Position numbers and translations under genes: made by a program | Notes under the pieces: generated by a model | The model's input: only the letters and a program-made list of their open reading frames with translations | The model's database searches: none | What the model was told of the DNA's origin: nothing | Source of the DNA: DASTPP01 sp035762175 | GTDB taxonomy: Bacteria > Myxococcota_A > Polyangia > Polyangiales > Polyangiaceae | Direction of reading: 5' to 3' | Length of the DNA: 30,488 nucleotides | Assembly (NCBI GenBank): GCA_035762175.1 | Contig: DASTPP010000351.1 | Coordinates: 1 to 30,488, forward strand | In this document: positions 17,239 to 24,301 of the stretch, in pieces | How positions within the stretch are numbered: position 1 is the first letter of the stretch | Layout of the letters: each line of letters starts with the position of its first letter

Positions 17239-17578
17239 TCCAGGCAGGGGCTGCGCCCCGCCCGCTCGGCGGGGCCCTCGGGCTCGCCTTCGGCGCAGAC
17301 ATCCGGGCCCCACCCTCCGCGCGCCTCCGGTCAGCCGGGCCGTTTTCAGCGGTTTCGGGGCCCGGGCGGGGTCGTTTTTGGCGTCGTCGGGGCCCGGGCG
17401 GGGTCGTTTTGGCGTTTTTGGGCCCAGGGCGGGGTCGTTTTCGGCGTTTTCCGGCCCAGGGCGGGGTCGTTTTTGGCGTTTTCGAGCCCAGGGCGGAGGG
17501 GTTCGTTTTTTTTTGGCAACTGGGTCGGGGGTTGGGCCGAGAGGGAAAACAGAAGGCTCAAACCAAAGGAGAAGCCTC
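17239..17578. other. 340-bp spacer with T-bearing ~32-bp tandem repeats
   Basis: No gene is supported. From about 17341 it consists of five imperfect 31-32-bp units (see the repeat entry) ending in a run of nine T. After this come about 50 bp with a strong Shine-Dalgarno for the next gene. Confidence 0.6.
17355..17514. repeat. Imperfect 31-32-bp tandem repeat x5, ending in T9
   Basis: The core GGGCGGGGTCGTTTT starts at 17364, 17396, 17427 and 17459, and a changed copy at 17491, giving steps of 32, 31, 32 and 32 bp. Each unit has GGCCC(G/A) before the core and a T4-T5 tract after it. The last copy ends in nine T (17506-17514), the longest homopolymer noted here. Confidence 0.9.
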
Positions 17579-18166
17579 ATGGACCCCATCTCTCGTAGCC
17601 CCCGCACCGATGTTCACGTGGAAGCAAGCGCCCCCCGGCCGACCCCCCGTTCGGGGGCCAATTTTCGCGAGTTGCTCGCGCGTTCGGCCTCGACCCTGGT
17701 TCAAGGGGCGCAGACGGCCATGACGCAGATGCCCGGCGGCGCGGTGCTCGCGGCCGCGGTGCGCGGCGCGAGCGGCCCCGTGCCCGGCGGCGCCCCCGCC
17801 CGGGGCGGCCTGCCGCTCGCCTCGCCTGCCCTCGCCGCCCCGCCGCCCCAGGGCGGGGCCCCGGCGCCGGGGGTGCCTTCGGCCCCCGGCAACCCGCTCA
17901 CCCCGCCGGCCCCCGCGGCGCCCGCGGGCGCGCAAGGCGGAGACACGACGAACGCGCCCGCCGAAGGCCCGGGGGCGGCGGGCGCGTCGCCCGAGGGCGC
18001 CGGCGGATCGGTCGAGACCATGCTTCAGAGCAGCGCCGAAATGAACCTCTACTACCTGCAACTCCAGGAGGCGATGTCGGCCGAAAACCGCGTGTATAGT
18101 GCCCAGTCGAACGTGCTCAAGGCCCGCCACGACACGGTCAAAAACGCCATCGGCAACATTCGCTAG
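17579..18166 (+). CDS. Unknown protein with Pro/Ala/Gly linker and C-terminal helical tail, 195 aa
   Basis: Not recognised. The ATG at 17579 has a strong Shine-Dalgarno, AAAGGAG with 7-nt spacing. Three parts are visible: an N-terminal region with NFRELLARSASTLVQGAQ (residues ~24-41); a low-complexity Pro/Ala/Gly centre (~55-135); and a well-formed helical C-terminus (~143-195) containing MNLYYLQLQEAMSAENRVY and NVLKARHDTVKNAIGNIR. No signal peptide. A flexible body with a conserved-looking helical tail recalls secreted rod/needle or translocated proteins, but no secretion genes are nearby, so this is only a guess. It is followed after 53 bp by another small unknown gene, probably co-transcribed. 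Confidence 0.7.
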   Translation: MDPISRSPRTDVHVEASAPRPTPRSGANFRELLARSASTLVQGAQTAMTQMPGGAVLAAAVRGASGPVPGGAPARGGLPLASPALAAPPPQGGAPAPGVPSAPGNPLTPPAPAAPAGAQGGDTTNAPAEGPGAAGASPEGAGGSVETMLQSSAEMNLYYLQLQEAMSAENRVYSAQSNVLKARHDTVKNAIGNIR

Positions 18167-18219
18167 CCTTCGTCGCCCCTCCCCCCCATTCTTTTTCGTC
18201 CCCAGAAGAGGCTCCCGTT

Positions 18220-18576
18220 ATGAGCATCGATCGCATTGGCAAGGGCCCCGGCGGCGTCCAGGGCCCTCAGGGCGGCGGGCCGGCCGGCCCCGTCGGCGGC
18301 AAGCGGGCCTTCGAGGTCGGGTCGTCCGAGGCGACCGAGCGCGCCTCGGCGCTCGGCCCGGCCGAGCGGGTGCGCTCGGGCGAGCTGAGCCTCGAGGGCT
18401 ACCTCGATTTGCGCGTCGACGAGGCGACGCGCCACCTCGAGGGCAAGCTCGGCGTCTCTGACTTGAGCGAAATTCGCTCGGCCTTGAAAGACCAGCTGCG
18501 CAGCGACCCGGCGCTGCGCGAGTTGGTCAAGGCGGCGACGGGCAGCGCCCCGGCGCAGGAGGGCGACGAGGGGTGA
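18220..18576 (+). CDS. Small unknown protein, 118 aa, helical C-terminal half
   Basis: Not recognised. The ATG at 18220 follows GAAGAGG about 9 nt upstream. The first 30 residues (MSIDRIGKGPGGVQGPQGGG onward) are Gly/Pro-rich and disordered. Residues ~50-106 form charged helices: VRSGELSLEGYLDLRVDEAT, HLEGKLGVSDLSEIRSALKD, then LRSDPALRELVKAATG. The MSIDRIG start and the compact helices faintly recall FlgM-like small regulators, without enough similarity to name it. Its stop overlaps the GTG of the esterase gene (GTGA), so the two are translationally coupled. Confidence 0.7.
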   Translation: MSIDRIGKGPGGVQGPQGGGPAGPVGGKRAFEVGSSEATERASALGPAERVRSGELSLEGYLDLRVDEATRHLEGKLGVSDLSEIRSALKDQLRSDPALRELVKAATGSAPAQEGDEG

Positions 18577-19583
18577 GGGGGGGGCTGTCCCGCCGGGCCG
18601 CGCTCTTTGGACTCGTCGGGGCGGGCTGCCAGCGCAAATCGGCGCCGGCGGGCGCCGCGGGCGGAGAGGCGACGCCGGCCGCGGCGCCCCCGCCCGAGGC
18701 GTCGGCGCGGGCCGAGGGCGCGCCGTCGTCGCCCCCGGCCGCGTCGGGGGCGGCGGCGTCGCCGGGCGTGCTCGACTGGTCGTTCCCGGGGGCGGCGGCC
18801 GCGGGGGGGGCCGAGCGCGCGGTCGTGGTGCTGCCGGCGCGGGCGCCGGGCGGCGAGGCGCGTCGCTACCCGGTGCTCGTGGCGCTGCACGGGCGGGGCG
18901 AGGCGGTGCGGGGGGCCGAGGCGGGCGCGTACGGGTGGGTCCGCGACTATTCGTTGCTGTCGCACGTCGCGGCGCTGGGGCGGGGGGCGTTGCGGCGCGA
19001 AGACTTCAAGTCGTTCGTTTTGCCCGAGCGGCTCGCGGCGTTCAACGAGTCGCTGCGGGCGCGCCCCTACGAGGGGCTCGTCATCGTCTGCCCGCACACG
19101 CCCGACGTGCTGCAGCGGCCCTGGCAGCTCGAGGCGGCGGCGCCGTTCGCGCGCTGGGTGGTCGAGGCGCTCTTGCCGCGGGTGCTCGCCGAGTGCCCGG
19201 CCGACGCGGGCGCGGTGGGCGTCGACGGCGTGAGCCTCGGGGGGCGGGTGGCGCTCTTGACGGGGCTCGGGGCGCCGTCGGTCTTCCGCAGCGTGGGCAC
19301 GCTGCAGCCGGCGTTTCAGGCGTCCGAGGCCGAGGCCGTGGCGGGGCGGGCGCGGGCGTACCTCGCGGCGCGGCCCGAGGGGCGGGTGCGGCTCCTGACG
19401 AGCGACGGCGACCCCTTTCGCGGGGCCGTGGGGGCGCTGCACGAGGCCTTCCGCGCGGCCGGCGTGCGGCACGAGCACCGGGTGGTGGTGGGCCCGCACA
19501 ACTACGACTTCAACCAGGGGCCGGGCGGGCTCGAGATGCTGGCCTGGCACGAGCGGGTGCTGCGGGGGCTCGAGCCGCCCTAA
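18573..19583 (+). CDS. Tat-exported lipoprotein-like esterase (alpha/beta hydrolase)
   Basis: The 336-aa product begins with a twin-arginine signal (LSRRAALFGLVGAGC), with Cys19 as a possible lipid anchor although the lipobox is not ideal (Gly at -3). After an Ala/Pro-rich linker (~22-66) comes a hydrolase domain similar to putative esterases: YPVLVALHGRGEAVRG (99-114), the nucleophile elbow VDGVSLGGR with Ser221, a likely acid around Asp278-Asp280 and the histidine VVGPHNYDF with His309. The GTG start overlaps the previous stop by 4 nt. The stop codon TAA lies in a palindrome (19575-19593). Substrate unknown. Confidence 0.82.
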   Translation: MRGGLSRRAALFGLVGAGCQRKSAPAGAAGGEATPAAAPPPEASARAEGAPSSPPAASGAAASPGVLDWSFPGAAAAGGAERAVVVLPARAPGGEARRYPVLVALHGRGEAVRGAEAGAYGWVRDYSLLSHVAALGRGALRREDFKSFVLPERLAAFNESLRARPYEGLVIVCPHTPDVLQRPWQLEAAAPFARWVVEALLPRVLAECPADAGAVGVDGVSLGGRVALLTGLGAPSVFRSVGTLQPAFQASEAEAVAGRARAYLAARPEGRVRLLTSDGDPFRGAVGALHEAFRAAGVRHEHRVVVGPHNYDFNQGPGGLEMLAWHERVLRGLEPP

Positions 19584-19593
19584 ATTAGGGCGG
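19575..19593 (+). terminator. 9-bp palindrome over the esterase stop codon
   Basis: CCGCCCTAA (19575-19583) and TTAGGGCGG (19585-19593) around a single A. As RNA, a stem of about 7 bp with a small loop would form; as DNA it is a near-perfect palindrome. Followed by GTTGCC, with no U tract. Confidence 0.35.
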
Positions 19594-19768
19594 GTTGCCG
19601 GCCGACGCGCGAGGCGGGGCGGGGCCGCGCCCGCCGCGGACATAGCCTGGCGCGGGGGCCGGCCGAAGCCCCTTCTAGCGTTGCGACGCGCGTGCTACCG
19701 CACGCCGACTGGTCCGCGGGGCTTTTCGCGCGGGGGAGGTCACGCTGTCGTCGCCGGTCCATCCTTCG

Positions 19769-22372
19769 TTGTCGCCCCTGGGGCAGAGCAGCGACTCGTA
19801 CCGCAAGGCGGGCGCGCTCGGCGCGAGGCTCGCGGCGCTGCACCGCCGGGGCCTGCCCTTGCCGGCGACCTGGGTGCTCGACGCCGACCCCTGCCGCGAC
19901 TTCATCGAGGCGCAACTGCCGGCGGGGCACGATCCGGCGACGCTCTTGCGGCTGTCGCGGGGGCGCGAGCGGCTTTCGCGGGCGGCGCGGGCGCGCGAGC
20001 TGTTGGCCGCGGGCGAGGCCGACGGCGCGCTGCGCGCGGCGTTCGAGGGGCTCTTCCGGGCGCTCTCGCCCGAGGCGCCGGGGGGCCTGGTGCTGCGCCA
20101 CAGCGCGACGACCGAAGACGAGACGGTGGCGTCGATGGCGCAGCTCGGCGGGCAGGCGCGCGCGCTCGGCTCGCCCGAGGCGCTCGCGCGGGCGGCGTTC
20201 GAGGCCTGGTCGCTGCTCTACCTGCCCGCGTCGCTCTCGTACCTGGCCGAGCGCGGCGCGCGCGACGTGGCGATGGCGCTGGTCGTGCAGCCGCTGGTCG
20301 AGGCGCGGGTGAGCGGTACGCTCTTCACGCGGCCGCCCGACGCGCCCGACCTCGGCGCGGGCGGCAGCTGGGTGGTGCAGGCGCACTGGGGGCTCGGCGC
20401 CTGCTCGTACGACGCGGGCCGGCCGGTCGACACCTTGCGCATCACGCGGACGGGGCAGGTGCTCTCGGCGCTCGCGGCGCCCAAGCCCACGCGCCTCGGG
20501 GCGGGCGACTGCGAGGTGCGCGAAGACGAGGTGCCGGAGGGCGACGTGCGCCGGCTCTGCCTCGAGCCGGCCGACTGCGAGCAGATCGCCGAGGTCGGCG
20601 CGCGGGTCGAGGCGGCCTTCGGCCCGGGCGGGGGCTGGGCGATCGACTTCGCGCTCGCGGGCGGGGGCGTGCTGGTGACGGGGGCGAGGCCGATGCTCGG
20701 GCGGGGCTACCCGGCGGGGGGCGCCGAGTTCACGGTCTGGTCGCGGGCCTTCTCGGGCGAGACGCCGGGCGGGGTGCTCTCGCCGCTGACGCAGAGCCTG
20801 CTCTTGCCCTTCTCCGAGCGGGGGCTGCGCCAGGGGCTGGCGAGCCTGGGCGGCACGGTGGCGAAGGGCGAGGCGCTCGTGCGCTTCGTGCACGGGCGGC
20901 TCTACGCGAACATGTCGGCGCTGGTCGAGGCGGTGGGCTCGGTGCCGGGGCTCGACGCGGGGGGCCTCGCCGAGTGGAGCGGCCTGGCGGGCCGGCAGGC
21001 GCTCGGGCGGCGGCTGCGCCGGCCGAAGGCGGGCTGGTCGGTGGCGCGGGTGCCGCTGACGGCGGCGCGCCTGCTCGCCGAGCAGACGCGGCTCGGGCTC
21101 GAGGTCGAGCGCTTCGAGCACGCCTTCGCCGAGGCCGAGCGGGGGCTCGACGAGCTCGACCTCGCCATCTTGCCCGACGACGCGCTCGCGCCCACCTTGC
21201 GCGAGGCGCGCGCGCTGCTCGGGCGCACGGGGGCGCTGCACCTCGGGGCCTCGACGGGGGCGTACGCGAGCCACCTGGCGCTGCGCACGGTGCTCTCGCG
21301 GCGCTTCCCGGTGACGGGCGAGCGGCACGCGCACGCGGTGACGGCGGGGCTGCCGGGGCTGCCCTCGGTGCAGCCGCTCGTCGCCCTCGCCCGCCTCGCC
21401 GAGGTGGCGCGGGCCGACGCGGCCGCGGCCGAGCGGCTGCGCTCGGGCGGCGCCGAGCACCCGGCCGACCTGCCCGACGGGCCCTTCCGGCGGGCCTTCG
21501 CGCGCTTCCTCGACGAGCACGGCGACCGGGCGACGGGCGAGGCCGAGCTCTGCGAGCCGCGCTGGCGCGAGCGGCCCGAGCCGCTGCTCGCGGTGCTCTC
21601 GGCGGCGCTCGAGGGCCCGGTGCGCGACCCGGCGCAGGCCGTCGGGCTCGTGCGAAGGCGCGCCGAGGCCGACCTCGCCAAGCTCGGCGAGCGGCTGTCG
21701 ATCGTCGAGGCCGAGGTGTGCAAGGTGCTGCTCGACCGGACGCGCAAGTTTCTCTTCTTGCGCGAGCGGCTCCGGGCCGCACTCTCGAAGGCCTTCGCCC
21801 TCGTGCGCCGCGTCGGGCTCGAGGTCGACCGCCGCCTGCGCCGCTTCGCGCCGAGCCTCGACGAGGGCGCCGCCTTCTACTGCACCGACGAAGAGCTGCT
21901 CGAGGCGCTCGGCACCGGCCACCCCGACCTCGAGCACCTCGTGCGCCTGCGCCGCTACGAGCGCCGCCGGCTCGGCCGCAGCGACCCGCCCCTCAGCTTC
22001 GTCGGCACGCCCTCGACCTACCGCCCCTCGCCGCCCTCGTCGGGCGTCTTGCGCGGCCTGCCGGCGAGCGGGGGCGCCGTCGAGGGCCCGGTCTGCGTGC
22101 TCGCCTCGGCCTCGCTCGAGGGCGCGCGCGTGCCGCCCGGGGCCATCGTCGTCGCCCCGGCCTTCGACCTCGGGCTCACGCCACTGCTCTTGGTCGCCGG
22201 CGGGCTCGTGCTCGAGGGCGGGGGCCTGCTCTCGTCGTCGCTCCTGGTCGCGCGCGAGCTCGGCGTGCCCGCCGCCGTCGACGTCGAGGGGGCGACGCTG
22301 GCGATCCGGCCCGGCGAGCGGGTGCGCCTCGACGGCGACACGGGCACGGTCGAGGTGGTCGCCGGGCCATGA
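19769..22372 (+). CDS. PEP-synthase/Rph-like protein lacking the catalytic histidine
   Basis: The 867-aa product has the layout of PEP synthase and rifampicin phosphotransferase: an N-terminal ATP-grasp-like nucleotide domain (LVLRHSATTEDETVASMAQL at 107-126, MALVVQPLVEARVSGTLFT at 169-187), a long middle region, and a C-terminal swivelling domain (~759-867). In active enzymes that domain carries a phospho-accepting His in GGxxSHxA. Here the motif reads GGLLSSSLLVARELGVPA, with Ser823 at the His position, so ordinary phosphotransfer should be impossible. The first ATG/GTG/TTG start is TTG at 19769, without a ribosome site; a CTG at 19745 has GGAGG 5 nt upstream. The stop overlaps the next start (ATGA). 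Confidence 0.8.
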   Translation: MSPLGQSSDSYRKAGALGARLAALHRRGLPLPATWVLDADPCRDFIEAQLPAGHDPATLLRLSRGRERLSRAARARELLAAGEADGALRAAFEGLFRALSPEAPGGLVLRHSATTEDETVASMAQLGGQARALGSPEALARAAFEAWSLLYLPASLSYLAERGARDVAMALVVQPLVEARVSGTLFTRPPDAPDLGAGGSWVVQAHWGLGACSYDAGRPVDTLRITRTGQVLSALAAPKPTRLGAGDCEVREDEVPEGDVRRLCLEPADCEQIAEVGARVEAAFGPGGGWAIDFALAGGGVLVTGARPMLGRGYPAGGAEFTVWSRAFSGETPGGVLSPLTQSLLLPFSERGLRQGLASLGGTVAKGEALVRFVHGRLYANMSALVEAVGSVPGLDAGGLAEWSGLAGRQALGRRLRRPKAGWSVARVPLTAARLLAEQTRLGLEVERFEHAFAEAERGLDELDLAILPDDALAPTLREARALLGRTGALHLGASTGAYASHLALRTVLSRRFPVTGERHAHAVTAGLPGLPSVQPLVALARLAEVARADAAAAERLRSGGAEHPADLPDGPFRRAFARFLDEHGDRATGEAELCEPRWRERPEPLLAVLSAALEGPVRDPAQAVGLVRRRAEADLAKLGERLSIVEAEVCKVLLDRTRKFLFLRERLRAALSKAFALVRRVGLEVDRRLRRFAPSLDEGAAFYCTDEELLEALGTGHPDLEHLVRLRRYERRRLGRSDPPLSFVGTPSTYRPSPPSSGVLRGLPASGGAVEGPVCVLASASLEGARVPPGAIVVAPAFDLGLTPLLLVAGGLVLEGGGLLSSSLLVARELGVPAAVDVEGATLAIRPGERVRLDGDTGTVEVVAGP

Positions 22373-23304
22373 GCCGCGAGAAGCGCTGGGTGGTCGGGCC
22401 CGGCGGGGGCGAGAGCGCGGCCGAGGTCGTCCGGCGGCTCGGCGAAGAGCCCGCGGCGGCCGTCGCCGAGGGGCGGGTGTTCGTCGGGCGGCGCCGCGTG
22501 CTCGATCCCGGCGAGCGGCTCGCGTCGGGCGACGTCCTGTGCGTCTACGGGCGGCGCGGGGGCGCGGCGGCGGGCGGCGTCGAGCTGCTCGGCGACGACG
22601 AGGGCGTCGTCGCCGCGCTCAAGCCGGCCGAGCTCTCGACCATCGCCGACCACCACGGCCGGGCGGCCGCGCTGCACGATCGGCTCGCCCGCGCGCTCGG
22701 CGTGCCCGCCAAGGCCCTGCACCCGACCTCGCGCCTCGACGTGGGCGTCAGCGGCGTCGTGCTCTTCGCGCGCGACGACGAGGCGCGCCGGCGCCTCGCC
22801 CGGGCGCGCGACGAGGGCGCCTACCGCCGGCGCTACGTCGCCCTCGCCTCGGGCGCGCTCGCCGCCGACCGCGCCCTCTGGGACGCCCCCATCGGCCGCG
22901 GCCCCGACCCGCGCCGCCGCTACGCCCGGGGCAACGACGCGGCGGGCGCGTCGACCGAGGCGCTCGCGCTCGGGCGGGCGGGCGAGCGGGCGACGCTGCT
23001 CGGCCTCGTGCCGCGCACGGGCCGCACGCACCAGCTCCGCGTGCACGCCGCCGACGCCGGCCACCCGCTCTTCGGCGACGCGCTCTACGGGGGCCCGCGC
23101 CGCCTCGTGAAGGCGAGCGGCGAGGTGCTCGAGCTCGGGCGCGTGGCGCTGCACGCGCTCTCGGTCACCGTGCCCGGGCGGGGCGGCGAGCCGCGCCGCT
23201 ACGTCGCGCCGCTGCCGGCCGAGTTCGGCGCCTGGTGGGCGGCGCTCGGCGGCGATGGGGCCGCGGTCGAGCGGCTGCGCGAGGGGGGCGAGGCCGACTG
23301 GTGA
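22369..23304 (+). CDS. RluA-family pseudouridine synthase
   Basis: Isomerises specific uridines in rRNA or tRNA to pseudouridine. The 311-aa product has an N-terminal S4-like segment (~20-60, GRVFVGRRRVLDPGERLASGD) and the RluA catalytic fold. The catalytic aspartate is Asp124 in SRLDVGVSG, where the usual family motif reads HRLDxxTSG; the Thr-Ser is changed to Val-Ser. The second family motif GRTHQLRVHAADAGHPLFGD is well preserved. Target site unknown. It starts with ATGA overlapping the previous stop and ends in GTGA overlapping the next start, so it is the middle gene of a tightly coupled trio. Confidence 0.88.
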   Translation: MSREKRWVVGPGGGESAAEVVRRLGEEPAAAVAEGRVFVGRRRVLDPGERLASGDVLCVYGRRGGAAAGGVELLGDDEGVVAALKPAELSTIADHHGRAAALHDRLARALGVPAKALHPTSRLDVGVSGVVLFARDDEARRRLARARDEGAYRRRYVALASGALAADRALWDAPIGRGPDPRRRYARGNDAAGASTEALALGRAGERATLLGLVPRTGRTHQLRVHAADAGHPLFGDALYGGPRRLVKASGEVLELGRVALHALSVTVPGRGGEPRRYVAPLPAEFGAWWAALGGDGAAVERLREGGEADW

Positions 23305-24008
23305 GCGGGGCGGCCCCGTGGCAAAGAGCGGGGCGCGTGCAGCCCCCCTCGCCCTCCCCTTCGCCGCGGCGCCGGCCCCTGCCCTGGGCGCTCGCCGCGC
23401 TCCTGGCCGGCCCCCTGGCGGCGGCCCAGAGCGCGCCCCGCTCGGCCCCCACGGCCCCTGCGCCCGGGCCGGGCTCGGCCGCGTCGAGCGTCGCGCCGGG
23501 GCCGCGCGCCGCCGCGCCGAGCGTCGCGCCGGGGCCGCGCGCCGCCGCGTCGGGGGCCTCGTCCCGGCCGCCCGCGCGCTTCGGCGCCGACCCGCCCCCG
23601 TCGATGACCCGACGCAAGTGGGTCTACGACGTGCGGCTCTCGCGGGGGCGGCTCTCGGCCGCGGCGCCGACGGGCGTCGATCGGGGGCGCCCGCTCGCCA
23701 CGCCACGCTACACCGGGCGCTTCGCCATCGAGCTCTTCGTCGGCAGCGTCCTGCTCGACCGCGTCCGCTTCAACCTGCCGCTCGTCGACTCCGGCGCCTG
23801 GGCGGGCGACGAGGCGGGCGCGGCCCTCGGGCAGAAGCTGAGCACGCACAAGCTCGTCGAAGTGCCCGACCTCGACCGGGCGACCCGGGCCGAGCTGGTC
23901 GACGGGGCGACGGGGCAGCGCCAGCGGCTCGTCTGGCCGCCGGTCGATGGGCCGCCGCCCCCCCCGCCCGCGCCCTCGGCCTCGGCGGCCGGCCGACCCG
24001 GGCGCTGA
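23301..24008 (+). CDS. Exported hypothetical protein, 235 aa
   Basis: Not recognised. The GTG at 23301 overlaps the RluA stop (GTGA). A Pro/Arg-rich N-region leads into a hydrophobic core (LPWALAALLAGPLAAAQS, ~27-44), consistent with export. A low-complexity linker contains the repeat SVAPGPRAAA twice. The domain at ~102-215 has KWVYDVRLSRGRLSAAAP and RFAIELFVGSVLLDRVRFNL, probably beta strands. The end is Pro/Ala-rich. Its last codons and stop lie in a 41-bp tandem duplication (23981-24062). Confidence 0.7.
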   Translation: MSGAAPWQRAGRVQPPSPSPSPRRRPLPWALAALLAGPLAAAQSAPRSAPTAPAPGPGSAASSVAPGPRAAAPSVAPGPRAAASGASSRPPARFGADPPPSMTRRKWVYDVRLSRGRLSAAAPTGVDRGRPLATPRYTGRFAIELFVGSVLLDRVRFNLPLVDSGAWAGDEAGAALGQKLSTHKLVEVPDLDRATRAELVDGATGQRQRLVWPPVDGPPPPPPAPSASAAGRPGR

Positions 24009-24062
24009 GCCGCTCGGCCGGCTCGGCGGCCGGCCGACCGGGGCGCTGAGCCGCTCGCCGGG
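23981..24062. repeat. 41-bp tandem duplication spanning a stop codon
   Basis: Copies at 23981-24021 and 24022-24062 differ at about three positions. The first contains the last codons and the TGA (24006-24008) of the exported protein; the second repeats them downstream as non-coding sequence. Confidence 0.85.
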
Positions 24063-24301
24063 CTCGCCCGGCCGCGCCCCCAAGACCTGGGCCGGCCGAG
24101 CGCGGGAGCCTAACCGCGCGTCAGGGCCGGCCCGAAAGGCGGATCGAACCGGGCCCCAAAAGCGCGTAAACTTCGCCCAGGGCCCGGGCCCCGCCGGCTG
24201 GCTGCCCTCCGGGGTAGCGTTCGTAACGCCCGGTTGCTATGCTACATCGCAGCACCTTTCAGCAGTGGCGTAGGTTTTTCGCCTCAAAGCACGGGTGTGC
24301 A
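24063..24301. other. Leader/spacer before lipoprotein A
   Basis: No gene is supported. The last ~70 bp are AT-richer and include GTAACGCCCGGTTGCTATGC; TATGCT (24238-24243) could be a -10 box, but no -35 is convincing. It probably holds the promoter of the 24302-29841 array. Confidence 0.35.

Noticed and set aside
19580..21937. Minus-strand 785-aa frame opposite the PEPS-like gene
   Set aside because: Composition (Arg, His, Leu, Gly) is that of an antisense shadow; no domain is recognisable.
19681..23304. A single 1207-aa protein upstream of and including the RluA gene
   Set aside because: The frame is open by GC bias, but upstream of 22369 it is Arg/Ala/Gly noise overlapping the well-supported PEPS-like gene.
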